Assembly: GCF_014268595.2 (NCBI RefSeq)
Contig: NZ_CP077091.1
Span: forward strand, 704,501 to 768,500
From: Pseudomonas hamedanensis
GTDB taxonomy: Bacteria > Pseudomonadota > Gammaproteobacteria > Pseudomonadales > Pseudomonadaceae
DNA: 64,000 nt
Direction of reading: 5' to 3'
Shown piece by piece: positions 8,836 to 19,992 of the stretch (its first letter is position 1; each line of letters starts with the position of its first letter). A program made the position numbers and the translations under genes. The notes under the pieces are model-generated. The model did no database searches and was not told the DNA's origin. It saw nothing but the letters and a program-made list of their open reading frames with translations.

Positions 8836-9945
8836 ATGGAAATCGATGTGCTGTTAACACGGCTGGCCAACCAGCATGGCTCGGACCTGTTCCTGTCCAC
8901 GGGAGCGCCACCCAGTGCGCGGTTTCAAGGCGTATTGACAGCGTTGAGCGAGCAGCCGTTCAAACCCGGTGAAGTGGCCGCCATTGCCAACGCCCTGATG
9001 GACGCCGAGCAGCGCCAGGTGTTCGACCGTGAGCTGGAAATGAACCTGGCCATTTCGCTGGCCGGTATTGGCCGCTTTCGAGTCAACGTGTTCAAGCAAC
9101 GCAACGACGTATCCATCGTGATTCGCAACGTGAAGCTTGATATTCCACGTTTCGAAGACCTCAAGTTGCCCCCGGTACTGCGTGAAACCGTCATGCTCAA
9201 GCAGGGCCTGATCCTGTTCGTCGGCGCCACCGATTCGGGCAAATCGACCTCGCTGGCGGCATTGATCGATCACCGTAACCGTCACAGCGCCGGGCACATT
9301 GTGACGATTGAAGATCCGATCGAGTACATCCATCGGCATCAACTCTCGATCGTCAATCAGCGTGAGGTCGGCGTCGATACTCGCAGTTTTCACGCCGCGT
9401 TGAAAAACACCCTGCGCCAAGCGCCGGACGTAGTCCTGATCGGCGAGATCCGTGACCGCGAAACCATGGAACATGCCTTGGCCTTCGCGGAAACCGGCCA
9501 CCTGGTGTTATCGACGCTGCACGCCAACAACGCCAATCAGGCGCTGGACCGGATCATCAATCTGTTCCCCGAAGAGCGTCGTCCGCAGCTGTTGCATGCG
9601 CTGGGTAACAATCTGAAAGCCTTTATTTCGCAGCGATTGGTGCGCACCGTTAATGGTCAGCGAAGGGCTGCGGTCGAGGTGCTGCTGGGTACGCCGACCA
9701 TCGCCGATCTGGTTCGACGAGGTGAGTTCGGAGAGCTCAAATCGATGATGGAAAAGTCCGCGGAGCTTGGTATGCAAACCTTTGATGGCGCTTTGTTCGC
9801 CTTGGTGTCGCAGGGTGACATCAGTGAAGAGGAAGCGTTGAAACATGCCGACTCGGTGAATAATCTAAAGTTGCGCATAAAGTTCGCCACGGAAATAAAA
9901 AACCCCGATGAGCCGAAGGTGGGGGAGTGGGGTTTGATGGATTGA
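8836..9945 (+). CDS. PilT/PilU-family type IV pilus retraction ATPase
   Basis: This 370-residue hexameric secretion ATPase is closest in character to PilU. Walker A is GATDSGKST (residues 130-138), the Asp box runs TIEDPIEYIH, Walker B is VVLIGEIRDRETM, and the His box is STLHANNANQA. These motors pull type IV pili back during twitching. An in-frame ATG at 8800 would give 382 residues, the usual PilU length; I prefer 8836 because the conserved domain begins MEIDVLLTRLANQHGSDLFL. No other pilus gene adjoins it, unlike the usual pilT-pilU pair. The last 14 residues are encoded by terminator-like sequence (see findings), so the C-terminus may have been altered. Confidence 0.88.
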   Translation: MEIDVLLTRLANQHGSDLFLSTGAPPSARFQGVLTALSEQPFKPGEVAAIANALMDAEQRQVFDRELEMNLAISLAGIGRFRVNVFKQRNDVSIVIRNVKLDIPRFEDLKLPPVLRETVMLKQGLILFVGATDSGKSTSLAALIDHRNRHSAGHIVTIEDPIEYIHRHQLSIVNQREVGVDTRSFHAALKNTLRQAPDVVLIGEIRDRETMEHALAFAETGHLVLSTLHANNANQALDRIINLFPEERRPQLLHALGNNLKAFISQRLVRTVNGQRRAAVEVLLGTPTIADLVRRGEFGELKSMMEKSAELGMQTFDGALFALVSQGDISEEEALKHADSVNNLKLRIKFATEIKNPDEPKVGEWGLMD

Positions 9946-10076
9946 AAATCAATCATTAGTTTGCTGGTAGTAATAGCATTTAATATTTTAAGTGTGGAGT
10001 ATAAAGTATTGCGGTCGTACAACGTCATCAAGCTGAATGGTCAGCGTAACCGATTGATGAGGTTGTTTAATGAGTT

Positions 10077-13000
10077 TTGCAGAAAGAAAATAAAGTGATC
10101 TGGTCGGACCATGTCGTAGTTGCCAGTTTTAAACTAAGAACTGCAGCCGATGCCGCTGAGCGGCAGCTGATGATTGCGCAGTTGGAGCAGGCTGTGAGTC
10201 AGTATTCTGCTGATGAAGTCGTCAACTGGTATGCCCACGAACTGGAGTTGCAGGAAGGTTCGTCGCTGTACGAAATTTATAACCCCGGCCTGCACCTGCT
10301 CAATCAATTACTTGAAAGCAGTCCGGTCAACAGCGCACTTTCCCAGGAGCGCGCCAGTCAGCATAACGGCCTTGTGCGGGTGTCCGCTGACGGCAAGATG
10401 GAAGTGTATGGCACCGCCGGCTGGGTTGATCTAGTCGCTGCGGGTCATTTTAAATACAGTCGCTCGACGCTGGATGATCTGAAGCTGATCGCTGATTTCG
10501 CCGAGGCGGCGCGCGGGTATATATGGGCTGATCTGGACATTACGATGGATCAGTGGTTCAAGTTTCACGAGATAGATATCCCTGACACACAAGCAAAAAT
10601 CAGCAACTTGCTCGAGTTGCTAAAGTTTGATCCTGCGGTCAAGGAACCGGCCAATTATTGGGAACATTTTGCAGCGAGCGGTCAAAAGCTGGCCACGCTG
10701 TCCGAGGAACAGTTTTCAGCCATTGGCCAAGCGACCGCCAAACTTCTTCCGGGGAAAAGTCTCCTGACGGCGCTGTATAACGTTACGGGTAATGCGCCGG
10801 TATCGCATGAGAACGCAGCCCAGCGAATCAACGAATATGTCAACTACCCGGTTGCCTGCATACTGGCTGAAAAGTATTTGAAAGAACTGGGTTGGCTCGG
10901 TGCTCAAGCGGGCGAACCTATTGGCGAACAGGTTCTTCCACAGCTATTGTTGACGGCAATGTTGCTCGATCTGGATCCGGCCATCGACAATTTTTGTCAA
11001 CGCAGGAAGATCGCTGGGTTCGAGTTGTATGCAGCCACTTATGTTGACCGGCATCCTTCGGTTGTACTCGAAGACCTGACGACGTTTCTACGAACCCGAC
11101 TGAAGGTGGATGCCCGTTTAGTTCCTTTGGCCACCCACCTGTTGCTGGCGCGCACGGCGCCAGAGTTTATCGTCAGGGACATCCCGGCGTCCGTTCTCAT
11201 GGGATCGATCGCATGGATCAACTTCTGTCGCGCCGTGGTGCTGGTCGAGGCGGTGAAAACCGGCGCAGCGCGCGTCTTGACCTACTCGCAAATAATGGCT
11301 TATGCCGATCTGCAGCCGATCAGTGACACGCAAAAGCATTTGCGCGATCTGGCAATGATTGACCCGATTGTCGATTGGGCGCTGCTTAATCAGGTCGTCA
11401 CCCCGGGTGAGCTTGATCAGGCAGAGGAATCGACCACACGACGGGCAATTGAGGTCTTCGAACAGCACACCGAAAAATTCACCCAGATCGCCCGGGCCTT
11501 TTCGACCGCGCTGCCCAGCCGTGCAGGCATCGCCCGCGCAGCGTTGAAAGTCGCCGCGCCAGGCTGCGATACGCTGGACGAAAAAGCATTGTCCGAGATC
11601 GGCGGGCAGCAGGTCATGTCCATGGTGGACCTGCATCAATCAGGTGACCTCGTCACCGGCAAGTGGGACAGGCGCACGGTTCGCCTGGTCACCAACGGCA
11701 TACCCAGTCCGGCCATCAATTACAACCCGTCGGGCATCAGCCTTTACACACGTTATCCAGCGCTACTGAAACTCAAATCCTGTGACGACGAAATGGATCG
11801 GCAGTTGGCGGTGCATTTCAAGGATCTCAACAGTGCCATGTCGTCGACGGTGAAACTCGCGCTGGCCCAAATGCCCTCAGCGGATTTACAAGCCTTCATA
11901 AATGGCCGGATCGACTTTTTCACCGTGCGTGAGTCGGCGATTTACACCACCACGCATCGCATTGGCGGCCCGGTCACTACTCAATTGCCCAAGGAAACAC
12001 AACAGAGCCGGGATGCTGCCACCGGGCGGTTTGGCTTGGTGATGTGTACGTCTCACAACAATGCCTTTATCTGTTATGAGCTGTTCACATCCCGGGGGGA
12101 GTTGCGCAAGAACGATGCCTTGGGTGAGTTGATCATCCGCGAGCGCAAACTCGAACAACGTTCGAGAATGAGCCGTGCTGCCAGTCTGACCACTCAATTT
12201 GAAGTGACTTATCCGAAAGAGCTGCCACTGAATGTGAAGTGCCATACTCATGCGGTTGCTCAGGATTCTGCGGTTTCCAGCAGTATGGCGATCATCGACT
12301 ATTTTGGCGCACTGGAAGAGCCCGCTGCTGCGATGGCGCTCAAGCAAGGGTTTTATGCACGGTTCAACGCTCCGGAGGTTGCCCGAATCGCCGATTTCAT
12401 TGTCAGTTATCGACCGTTTCTCAATGCTCAGGAGCTGCGTGAGCTGGTCCGTATCCCGACGCCGCTTGAGGAGTCTCAGGAGGAAGGCGAGCGATTGCTC
12501 ACCTATTTCATCGACTTGGTGGTGCCGTTCAAAAAGTGCATCGAGGACATTGCGTCCGGTGAGCATGACAAGGTGGTCGATGGGATCTACGGCTGTCTGA
12601 TGGATGGTATCGGGCTGGTAGGAACGGTGGCTGGGGCCAGTTCGAAGGCGTTGAGTATTTCGGCCAAGGCCATATCCACGACATCGAAAGCTGCGCGATT
12701 CACCAAACTGGCCTTTACGTCGGCAATTTCTTTGTTCAATCCGCTCGACGGCGTACCTTCGGGTCTACAATCCGGCGCAAAACTGGCGCACAAGGGCCTG
12801 CTGCGGTTCAATAAAAACACCCACGACATTATCGCCAAGGCGAAGAGACAAATGCACACGCTCAGTGGGCGCCGGCAGTCCTATGATTTGATCGATAGCG
12901 TCGGCGGCGCGCAAGTGGGGCTCGGTAGCTGGCGCCCACGCGGCTCGGCGAGCGACGCCGTTGCTGTGCTGGCCGCTCGCCGAGACAACAAATGGTACGC

Positions 13001-13838
13001 CTTGAATCGTCGTGGCAACCCGTGGGGCAAACCGCTGGATGGCTTTTCCTATAACGCTCCGCTGCGTTTGCCTAACATGCCAAAGACCTTGCCAGAGAGC
13101 TATACGCGCAAGTTCATCGAGCAGAGTCTGCCTCGTGCCCGAGTGAAAATCGATAACGCGATCGAGGCCATCGCTCGGCATGACATCAAGCGCGATTGCG
13201 ATCTGTTGATGAAAACGTTGTTCGGCGATACCTCATCGGTCGCCATTGATCGACTGGTGAACTACCTACGCTTGATCCGTTTCGATTTCGCAGGTTTTTC
13301 CTCGAGTAACATTGTGCTCGATACCCTCAAGGAAAACAGCACGATCGCAGCATTTGACGTGGACGGTTATGCGCGCTGGAAAAGCGCGCGGGCCAGCGAA
13401 GGGGCTGATATAGCCTTCGTCGAAGTCTATACAAAAAACCTTAACAGACACTTTGTCAGCCTGGGCTTCAACCATGACGTGGTCGCCGATGACCTGATCC
13501 ATGAGCTGTTTCATGCCAGCGCGCAAACCGATGATATCGGCTATGCCACCGATGCGCTGAGCGATGCTGAAACCGGGCAGCGGCTGGATGTCGCTGCGCT
13601 GCTCAATATTGCCGCGGGCTGCCTGCCGGTCGCGCAGGACAGCACGGTCTGTCACGCGCCGTCCAAAGCGTTTGCCAATGCCGATTCCCTGGCGGTGGCG
13701 ACCTCGTTGCTGAGCCAGCTTTGCACTGACAAAGCCGGCTTTGACCGCAACATGGCAGTCATTACCAGTGCCCTGGGTGCCAGTGGTGGCAAGGCCATTG
13801 TCGAGCCAGTGCTCATCACGCTGAACAAACCGGTGTGA
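10077..13838 (+). CDS. Large toxin-like protein with C-terminal M35/aspzincin-like metallopeptidase motif
   Basis: This is a 1253-residue protein with no signal peptide. The middle region (VPFKKCIEDIASGEHDKVVD and then a Gly/Ala/Ser-rich hydrophobic stretch, about residues 815-880) resembles the dermonecrotic-toxin/DUF6543 large proteins common in Pseudomonas. That link is from memory and moderate. The C-terminus is clearer: HELFH (His1142, Glu1143, His1146), then TDDIGY with Asp1153 and Tyr1156, then NADSL. This matches the aspzincin layout HExxH...TDDxxY...NAD of M35 peptidases. A zinc protease acting inside target cells is therefore likely. No ATG start exists: TTG 10077 or GTG 10095 must be used. 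Codon and base use is visibly more AT-rich than its neighbours, suggesting transfer. Confidence 0.75.
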   Translation: MQKENKVIWSDHVVVASFKLRTAADAAERQLMIAQLEQAVSQYSADEVVNWYAHELELQEGSSLYEIYNPGLHLLNQLLESSPVNSALSQERASQHNGLVRVSADGKMEVYGTAGWVDLVAAGHFKYSRSTLDDLKLIADFAEAARGYIWADLDITMDQWFKFHEIDIPDTQAKISNLLELLKFDPAVKEPANYWEHFAASGQKLATLSEEQFSAIGQATAKLLPGKSLLTALYNVTGNAPVSHENAAQRINEYVNYPVACILAEKYLKELGWLGAQAGEPIGEQVLPQLLLTAMLLDLDPAIDNFCQRRKIAGFELYAATYVDRHPSVVLEDLTTFLRTRLKVDARLVPLATHLLLARTAPEFIVRDIPASVLMGSIAWINFCRAVVLVEAVKTGAARVLTYSQIMAYADLQPISDTQKHLRDLAMIDPIVDWALLNQVVTPGELDQAEESTTRRAIEVFEQHTEKFTQIARAFSTALPSRAGIARAALKVAAPGCDTLDEKALSEIGGQQVMSMVDLHQSGDLVTGKWDRRTVRLVTNGIPSPAINYNPSGISLYTRYPALLKLKSCDDEMDRQLAVHFKDLNSAMSSTVKLALAQMPSADLQAFINGRIDFFTVRESAIYTTTHRIGGPVTTQLPKETQQSRDAATGRFGLVMCTSHNNAFICYELFTSRGELRKNDALGELIIRERKLEQRSRMSRAASLTTQFEVTYPKELPLNVKCHTHAVAQDSAVSSSMAIIDYFGALEEPAAAMALKQGFYARFNAPEVARIADFIVSYRPFLNAQELRELVRIPTPLEESQEEGERLLTYFIDLVVPFKKCIEDIASGEHDKVVDGIYGCLMDGIGLVGTVAGASSKALSISAKAISTTSKAARFTKLAFTSAISLFNPLDGVPSGLQSGAKLAHKGLLRFNKNTHDIIAKAKRQMHTLSGRRQSYDLIDSVGGAQVGLGSWRPRGSASDAVAVLAARRDNKWYALNRRGNPWGKPLDGFSYNAPLRLPNMPKTLPESYTRKFIEQSLPRARVKIDNAIEAIARHDIKRDCDLLMKTLFGDTSSVAIDRLVNYLRLIRFDFAGFSSSNIVLDTLKENSTIAAFDVDGYARWKSARASEGADIAFVEVYTKNLNRHFVSLGFNHDVVADDLIHELFHASAQTDDIGYATDALSDAETGQRLDVAALLNIAAGCLPVAQDSTVCHAPSKAFANADSLAVATSLLSQLCTDKAGFDRNMAVITSALGASGGKAIVEPVLITLNKPV

Positions 13839-13876
13839 TGACTCCGGTGTTGAGTTGACGCCTGCCCCTTGACCGG

Positions 13877-15832
<1,956 letters not shown>

Positions 15833-15875
15833 GGGTTGCCTCTTTTTATCAGATTACGCATTGCTCTTTGTGGAA

Positions 15876-15978
15876 GTGAGCCTGTTCCGGGCGGCGTTCC
15901 GACGATAGCGCACTGACCGTCACTGATGCGTTGACTGGTAAATCGCTATCGTCGGAACGCCGCCCGGAACAGGCTCAC
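15876..15978. repeat. Long perfect inverted repeat, REP-derived
   Basis: Arms of 35 bp at 15876-15910 and 15944-15978 are exact reverse complements, with a 33-bp loop. The outer ends (gtgagcctg and caggctcac) match the ends of Pseudomonas REP sequences. The arm interiors (ttccgggcggcgttccgacg) are unlike the other REPs in this window. It sits between the bdhA and aacS genes, so a very stable RNA hairpin would form inside the operon transcript. Confidence 0.92.
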
Positions 15979-15997
15979 TCCTACAGGGGGGGCGCGG

Positions 15998-16771
15998 TTA
16001 CTGCGCGAGCCACCCACCGTCAATATTCCACGCCGCCCCGCGCACCTGGCTGCCAGCCTCGCTGCACAGGAACAACACCAGCTCGCCCAGATGATCAGGC
16101 GTGACGAACTCCAGCGACGGCTGCTTCTCGGCCAGCAGATCATGCTGCGCCTGCTGCGGATCGACCCCTTTGGCCGCGCGATCATCGATCTGTTTTTGCA
16201 CCAGCGGCGTCAGCACCCAGCCCGGGCAAATGGCATTGCAGGTGACATTGCTGGTCGCCGTTTCCAGGCCAACCACTTTGGTCAGGCCGATTACTCCGTG
16301 TTTGGCGGCCACGTAGGCGGCTTTGCCGGTCGAACCGACCTGACCGTGCACGGAGGCGATGTTGATGACCCGGCCCCAGCCTTTCGCACGCATCCCCGGC
16401 AGGCTCAGCCGGGTGCTGTGAAACACCGAAGACAGGTTGATCGCGATGATCGAATCCCAGCGCTCGACCGGGAACTCTTCCACCGGCGCGACATGTTGAA
16501 TGCCGGCGTTGTTGACCAGAATATCGACGCCGCCAAATTCGCGTTCAGCGTAGGCAACCATGTCGGCGATCTGCGCCGGATCACTCACATCGGCCGGATG
16601 ATGACCGACCTTGCCGCCGTACTGGCCGACCTCGGCGATCACCTTCGACGCATCGCCAAAACCATTGAGGATCAGGTTGGCGCCAGCCTTGGCCAGGCTC
16701 AGGGCGATGCCCAGGCCGATGCCGCTGGTGGATCCGGTAACCAATGCGGTCTTGCCCGAAAGAAGGGTCAT
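15998..16771 (-). CDS. bdhA: 3-hydroxybutyrate dehydrogenase (SDR family)
   Basis: This 257-residue short-chain dehydrogenase oxidises D-3-hydroxybutyrate to acetoacetate with NAD. It has the Rossmann glycine motif TGSTSGIGLG near residue 11, NNAGIQ near 89, the catalytic Ser around IASVHG, and Tyr-x3-Lys in YVAAKHG near 152. The family signature H-V-A-P-V-E-E-F follows NNAGIQ. The start at 16771 (MTLLSGKTALVTG) is preferred over the upstream in-frame start at 16786, because it gives the standard length. The permease stop lies 7 bp upstream, so the two genes are translationally close. It is the middle gene of permease-bdhA-aacS. Confidence 0.94.
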   Translation of the reverse strand: MTLLSGKTALVTGSTSGIGLGIALSLAKAGANLILNGFGDASKVIAEVGQYGGKVGHHPADVSDPAQIADMVAYAEREFGGVDILVNNAGIQHVAPVEEFPVERWDSIIAINLSSVFHSTRLSLPGMRAKGWGRVINIASVHGQVGSTGKAAYVAAKHGVIGLTKVVGLETATSNVTCNAICPGWVLTPLVQKQIDDRAAKGVDPQQAQHDLLAEKQPSLEFVTPDHLGELVLFLCSEAGSQVRGAAWNIDGGWLAQ

Positions 16772-16778
16772 GAATACC

Positions 16779-18170
16779 TCACACAATGCCAGTGGCGTAG
16801 AAGGTGCCGATCACAACGAAAACCGCGAGGGTCTTGATCAGCGTAATACAGAAAATGTCTTTATAGGCTTCGCGGTGTGTCAGGCCGGTCACCGCCAGCA
16901 GGGTAATCACCGCGCCGTTGTGCGGCAGGGTGTCCATGCCGCCACTGGCCATCGCGGCCACGCGGTGCAACACTTCCAGCGGAATATTGGCTGCGTGGGC
17001 CGCGCTGATGAACTGCTCGGACATCGCTGCCAGCGCAATGCTCATGCCGCCCGACGCCGAGCCGGTGATGCCGGCCAGCAGCGTCACAGTAATCGCCTCG
17101 TTGACCAGCGGATCGGGAATTTGCTTGAGCCAGTCGGCCAACACCAGAAAGCCTGGAAGCGAGGCGATCACCGCGCCGAAACCGTATTCGGACGCGGTGT
17201 TCATCGCCGCCAGCAATGCGCCGCTGACCGCACTTTTGCTGCCCTCGGCGAGTTTGGCGCGAATCGCCTTGAAGCCGAACGCGAGCACCATGAGGATGCC
17301 GACCAGCAATGCGGCCTGCACGGCCCAGATGGCGGTGAGCTTGGCGATTTCCGTGGTCACCGGTGCGCTCATGCCCGGCAGCGCGAGGCTGTGGGTCTTG
17401 CCGTACCACTGCGGAATCCACTGGGTGAACAGCAGATTCATGATGCCCACCGCCAGCAACGGCGAGAGGGCGACCCACGGATTTGGCAGTTGCAGGTCTT
17501 CAGCGGTTTCCGGTTCGTTGCGCAGCTCGGTGCCGTAACCTTCGCCCGCACGTTGCGCCTTGTTGCGCTGACGTTGAAGAAACAGCATGCCGGCGCAGAA
17601 CACGAAAATCGTGCCGATCACGCCCAGCCACGGTGCCGCCCAGGCGGTGGTGTTGAAGAACGTGCTGGGGATGATGTTCTGGATCTGCGGCGTACCGGGC
17701 AAGGCGTCCATGGTGAAGGAAAATGCGCCGAGGGCGATGGTCGCCGGGATCAGGCGCTTGGGGATATTGCTCTGGCGGAACATCTCGGCGGCAAACGGGT
17801 ACACCGCAAACACCACCACAAACAGCGAGACGCCACCGTAGGTGAGCACGGCGCAGACCAGCACAATCACCAGCATCGCTTGGCTGGTGCCGAGCACGCG
17901 AATGGCGGCGGCGACGATCGAGCGCGAGAAGCCAGACAGTTCGATCAGCTTGCCGAACACCGCACCGAGCAGGAACACCGGAAAGTACAGCTTGATGAAG
18001 CCGACCATTTTTTCCATGAACACCCCGGTGAAGGCGGGCGCCACGGCGGACGGGTCGGTGAGCAGGACCGCGCCGAGGGCGGCAATCGGGGCGAAGAGGA
18101 TAACGCTGTAGCCACGGTAGGCGGCCAGCATCAGCAGCGCCAGGGCTGCCAAGGCAATGATCACACTCAT
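16779..18170 (-). CDS. GntP-family permease, probable D-3-hydroxybutyrate transporter
   Basis: This 463-residue, highly hydrophobic inner-membrane protein of the GntP/gluconate permease family has about 12 helices. It includes the family-typical motif around FVVVFAVYPFAAEMFRQSNIPKRLIPATIALGAFS and a conserved LPGTPQIQNIIP segment. GntP members move sugar acids or hydroxy acids by proton symport. Its position as first gene ahead of bdhA and aacS, behind a sigma-54 promoter, points to hydroxybutyrate or acetoacetate as substrate. Family assignment is secure and the substrate is inferred from context. The start at 18170 follows a TGGAGAGA Shine-Dalgarno. Confidence 0.88.
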   Translation of the reverse strand: MSVIIALAALALLMLAAYRGYSVILFAPIAALGAVLLTDPSAVAPAFTGVFMEKMVGFIKLYFPVFLLGAVFGKLIELSGFSRSIVAAAIRVLGTSQAMLVIVLVCAVLTYGGVSLFVVVFAVYPFAAEMFRQSNIPKRLIPATIALGAFSFTMDALPGTPQIQNIIPSTFFNTTAWAAPWLGVIGTIFVFCAGMLFLQRQRNKAQRAGEGYGTELRNEPETAEDLQLPNPWVALSPLLAVGIMNLLFTQWIPQWYGKTHSLALPGMSAPVTTEIAKLTAIWAVQAALLVGILMVLAFGFKAIRAKLAEGSKSAVSGALLAAMNTASEYGFGAVIASLPGFLVLADWLKQIPDPLVNEAITVTLLAGITGSASGGMSIALAAMSEQFISAAHAANIPLEVLHRVAAMASGGMDTLPHNGAVITLLAVTGLTHREAYKDIFCITLIKTLAVFVVIGTFYATGIV

Positions 18171-18223
18171 GGTGTGTCTCTCCAGAATTGTTATTTTTGT
18201 GGGTGGAACGGGTGTGGAGAGGG

Positions 18224-18252
18224 CTTAGCGAGAACTGTGCCATATCGCTAAG
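18224..18252. promoter_or_regulatory. Perfect 8-bp palindrome enclosing the sigma-54 promoter
   Basis: CTTAGCGA at 18224-18231 and TCGCTAAG at 18245-18252 are exact inverted copies separated by 13 bp. They overlap and flank the -24/-12 element. A dimeric regulator bound here would block or remodel sigma-54 RNA polymerase. Which protein binds is unknown. Confidence 0.5.
18227..18242 (-). promoter_or_regulatory. Sigma-54 (-24/-12) promoter of the permease-bdhA-aacS operon
   Basis: Read on the minus strand, TGGCACAGTTCTCGCT has GG and GC separated by exactly 10 bp, the invariant spacing of RpoN promoters, and TGGCAC is the consensus -24 box. The permease start lies about 57 bp downstream of the -12 element. 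A sigma-54 activator gene lies immediately upstream on the same strand, which strongly supports the call. Confidence 0.85.
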
Positions 18253-18339
18253 TTATTGAATATAAAGGCGTTGTTTGTTTTGTGAAGCTGGATTTTTGCT
18301 TTTTGTCTCTTCCTTGAGACTTGTGCTGTCTGGAACGGC

Positions 18340-18410
18340 GCCTTCGCGAGCAAGCCCGCTCCCACATTTGGAGTGCATTTCCCCTGGGGAGCGGGCTTGC
18401 TCGCGAAGCT
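18340..18410. repeat. REP pair between the sigma-54 activator and its target operon
   Basis: Inverted REP cores ttcgcgagcaagcccgctccc and gagcgggcttgctcgcgaa flank a short loop. They lie between the activator gene and the operon promoter, and may insulate one from the other. Confidence 0.9.
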
Positions 18411-18430
18411 TTTGCTCTTGTCTTCATAAG

Positions 18431-18445
18431 GAGATGTAATATCTC
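18431..18445. promoter_or_regulatory. Candidate upstream activator site
   Basis: The palindrome GAGAT-gtaat-ATCTC lies just past the stop of the activator gene and about 190 bp upstream of the -24/-12 promoter, a normal distance for a bacterial enhancer-binding protein site. It is a single short palindrome, so the call is tentative. Confidence 0.3.
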
Positions 18446-18455
18446 GATATGGAGA

Positions 18456-19862
<1,407 letters not shown>

Positions 19863-19898
19863 GAAGGCTGATCCTGATTGTGTGTTGCCAGCGCCGGC

Positions 19899-19959
19899 CT
19901 TTCGCGAGCAGGCTCGCTGCCCCAATTACCCTGTGGGAGCGAGCCTGCTCGCAAAGGCC
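19899..19959. repeat. REP pair upstream of the sigma-54 activator
   Basis: Inverted REP cores tttcgcgagcaggctcgctgc and ggagcgagcctgctcgcaaa lie in the 130-bp gap between the yejF-type gene and the activator gene. The second core has a one-base change (gcaaa for gcgaa). Confidence 0.88.
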
Positions 19960-19992
19960 GCGACGCGGTTTCAAGCCGAGCGCCGATTATGC

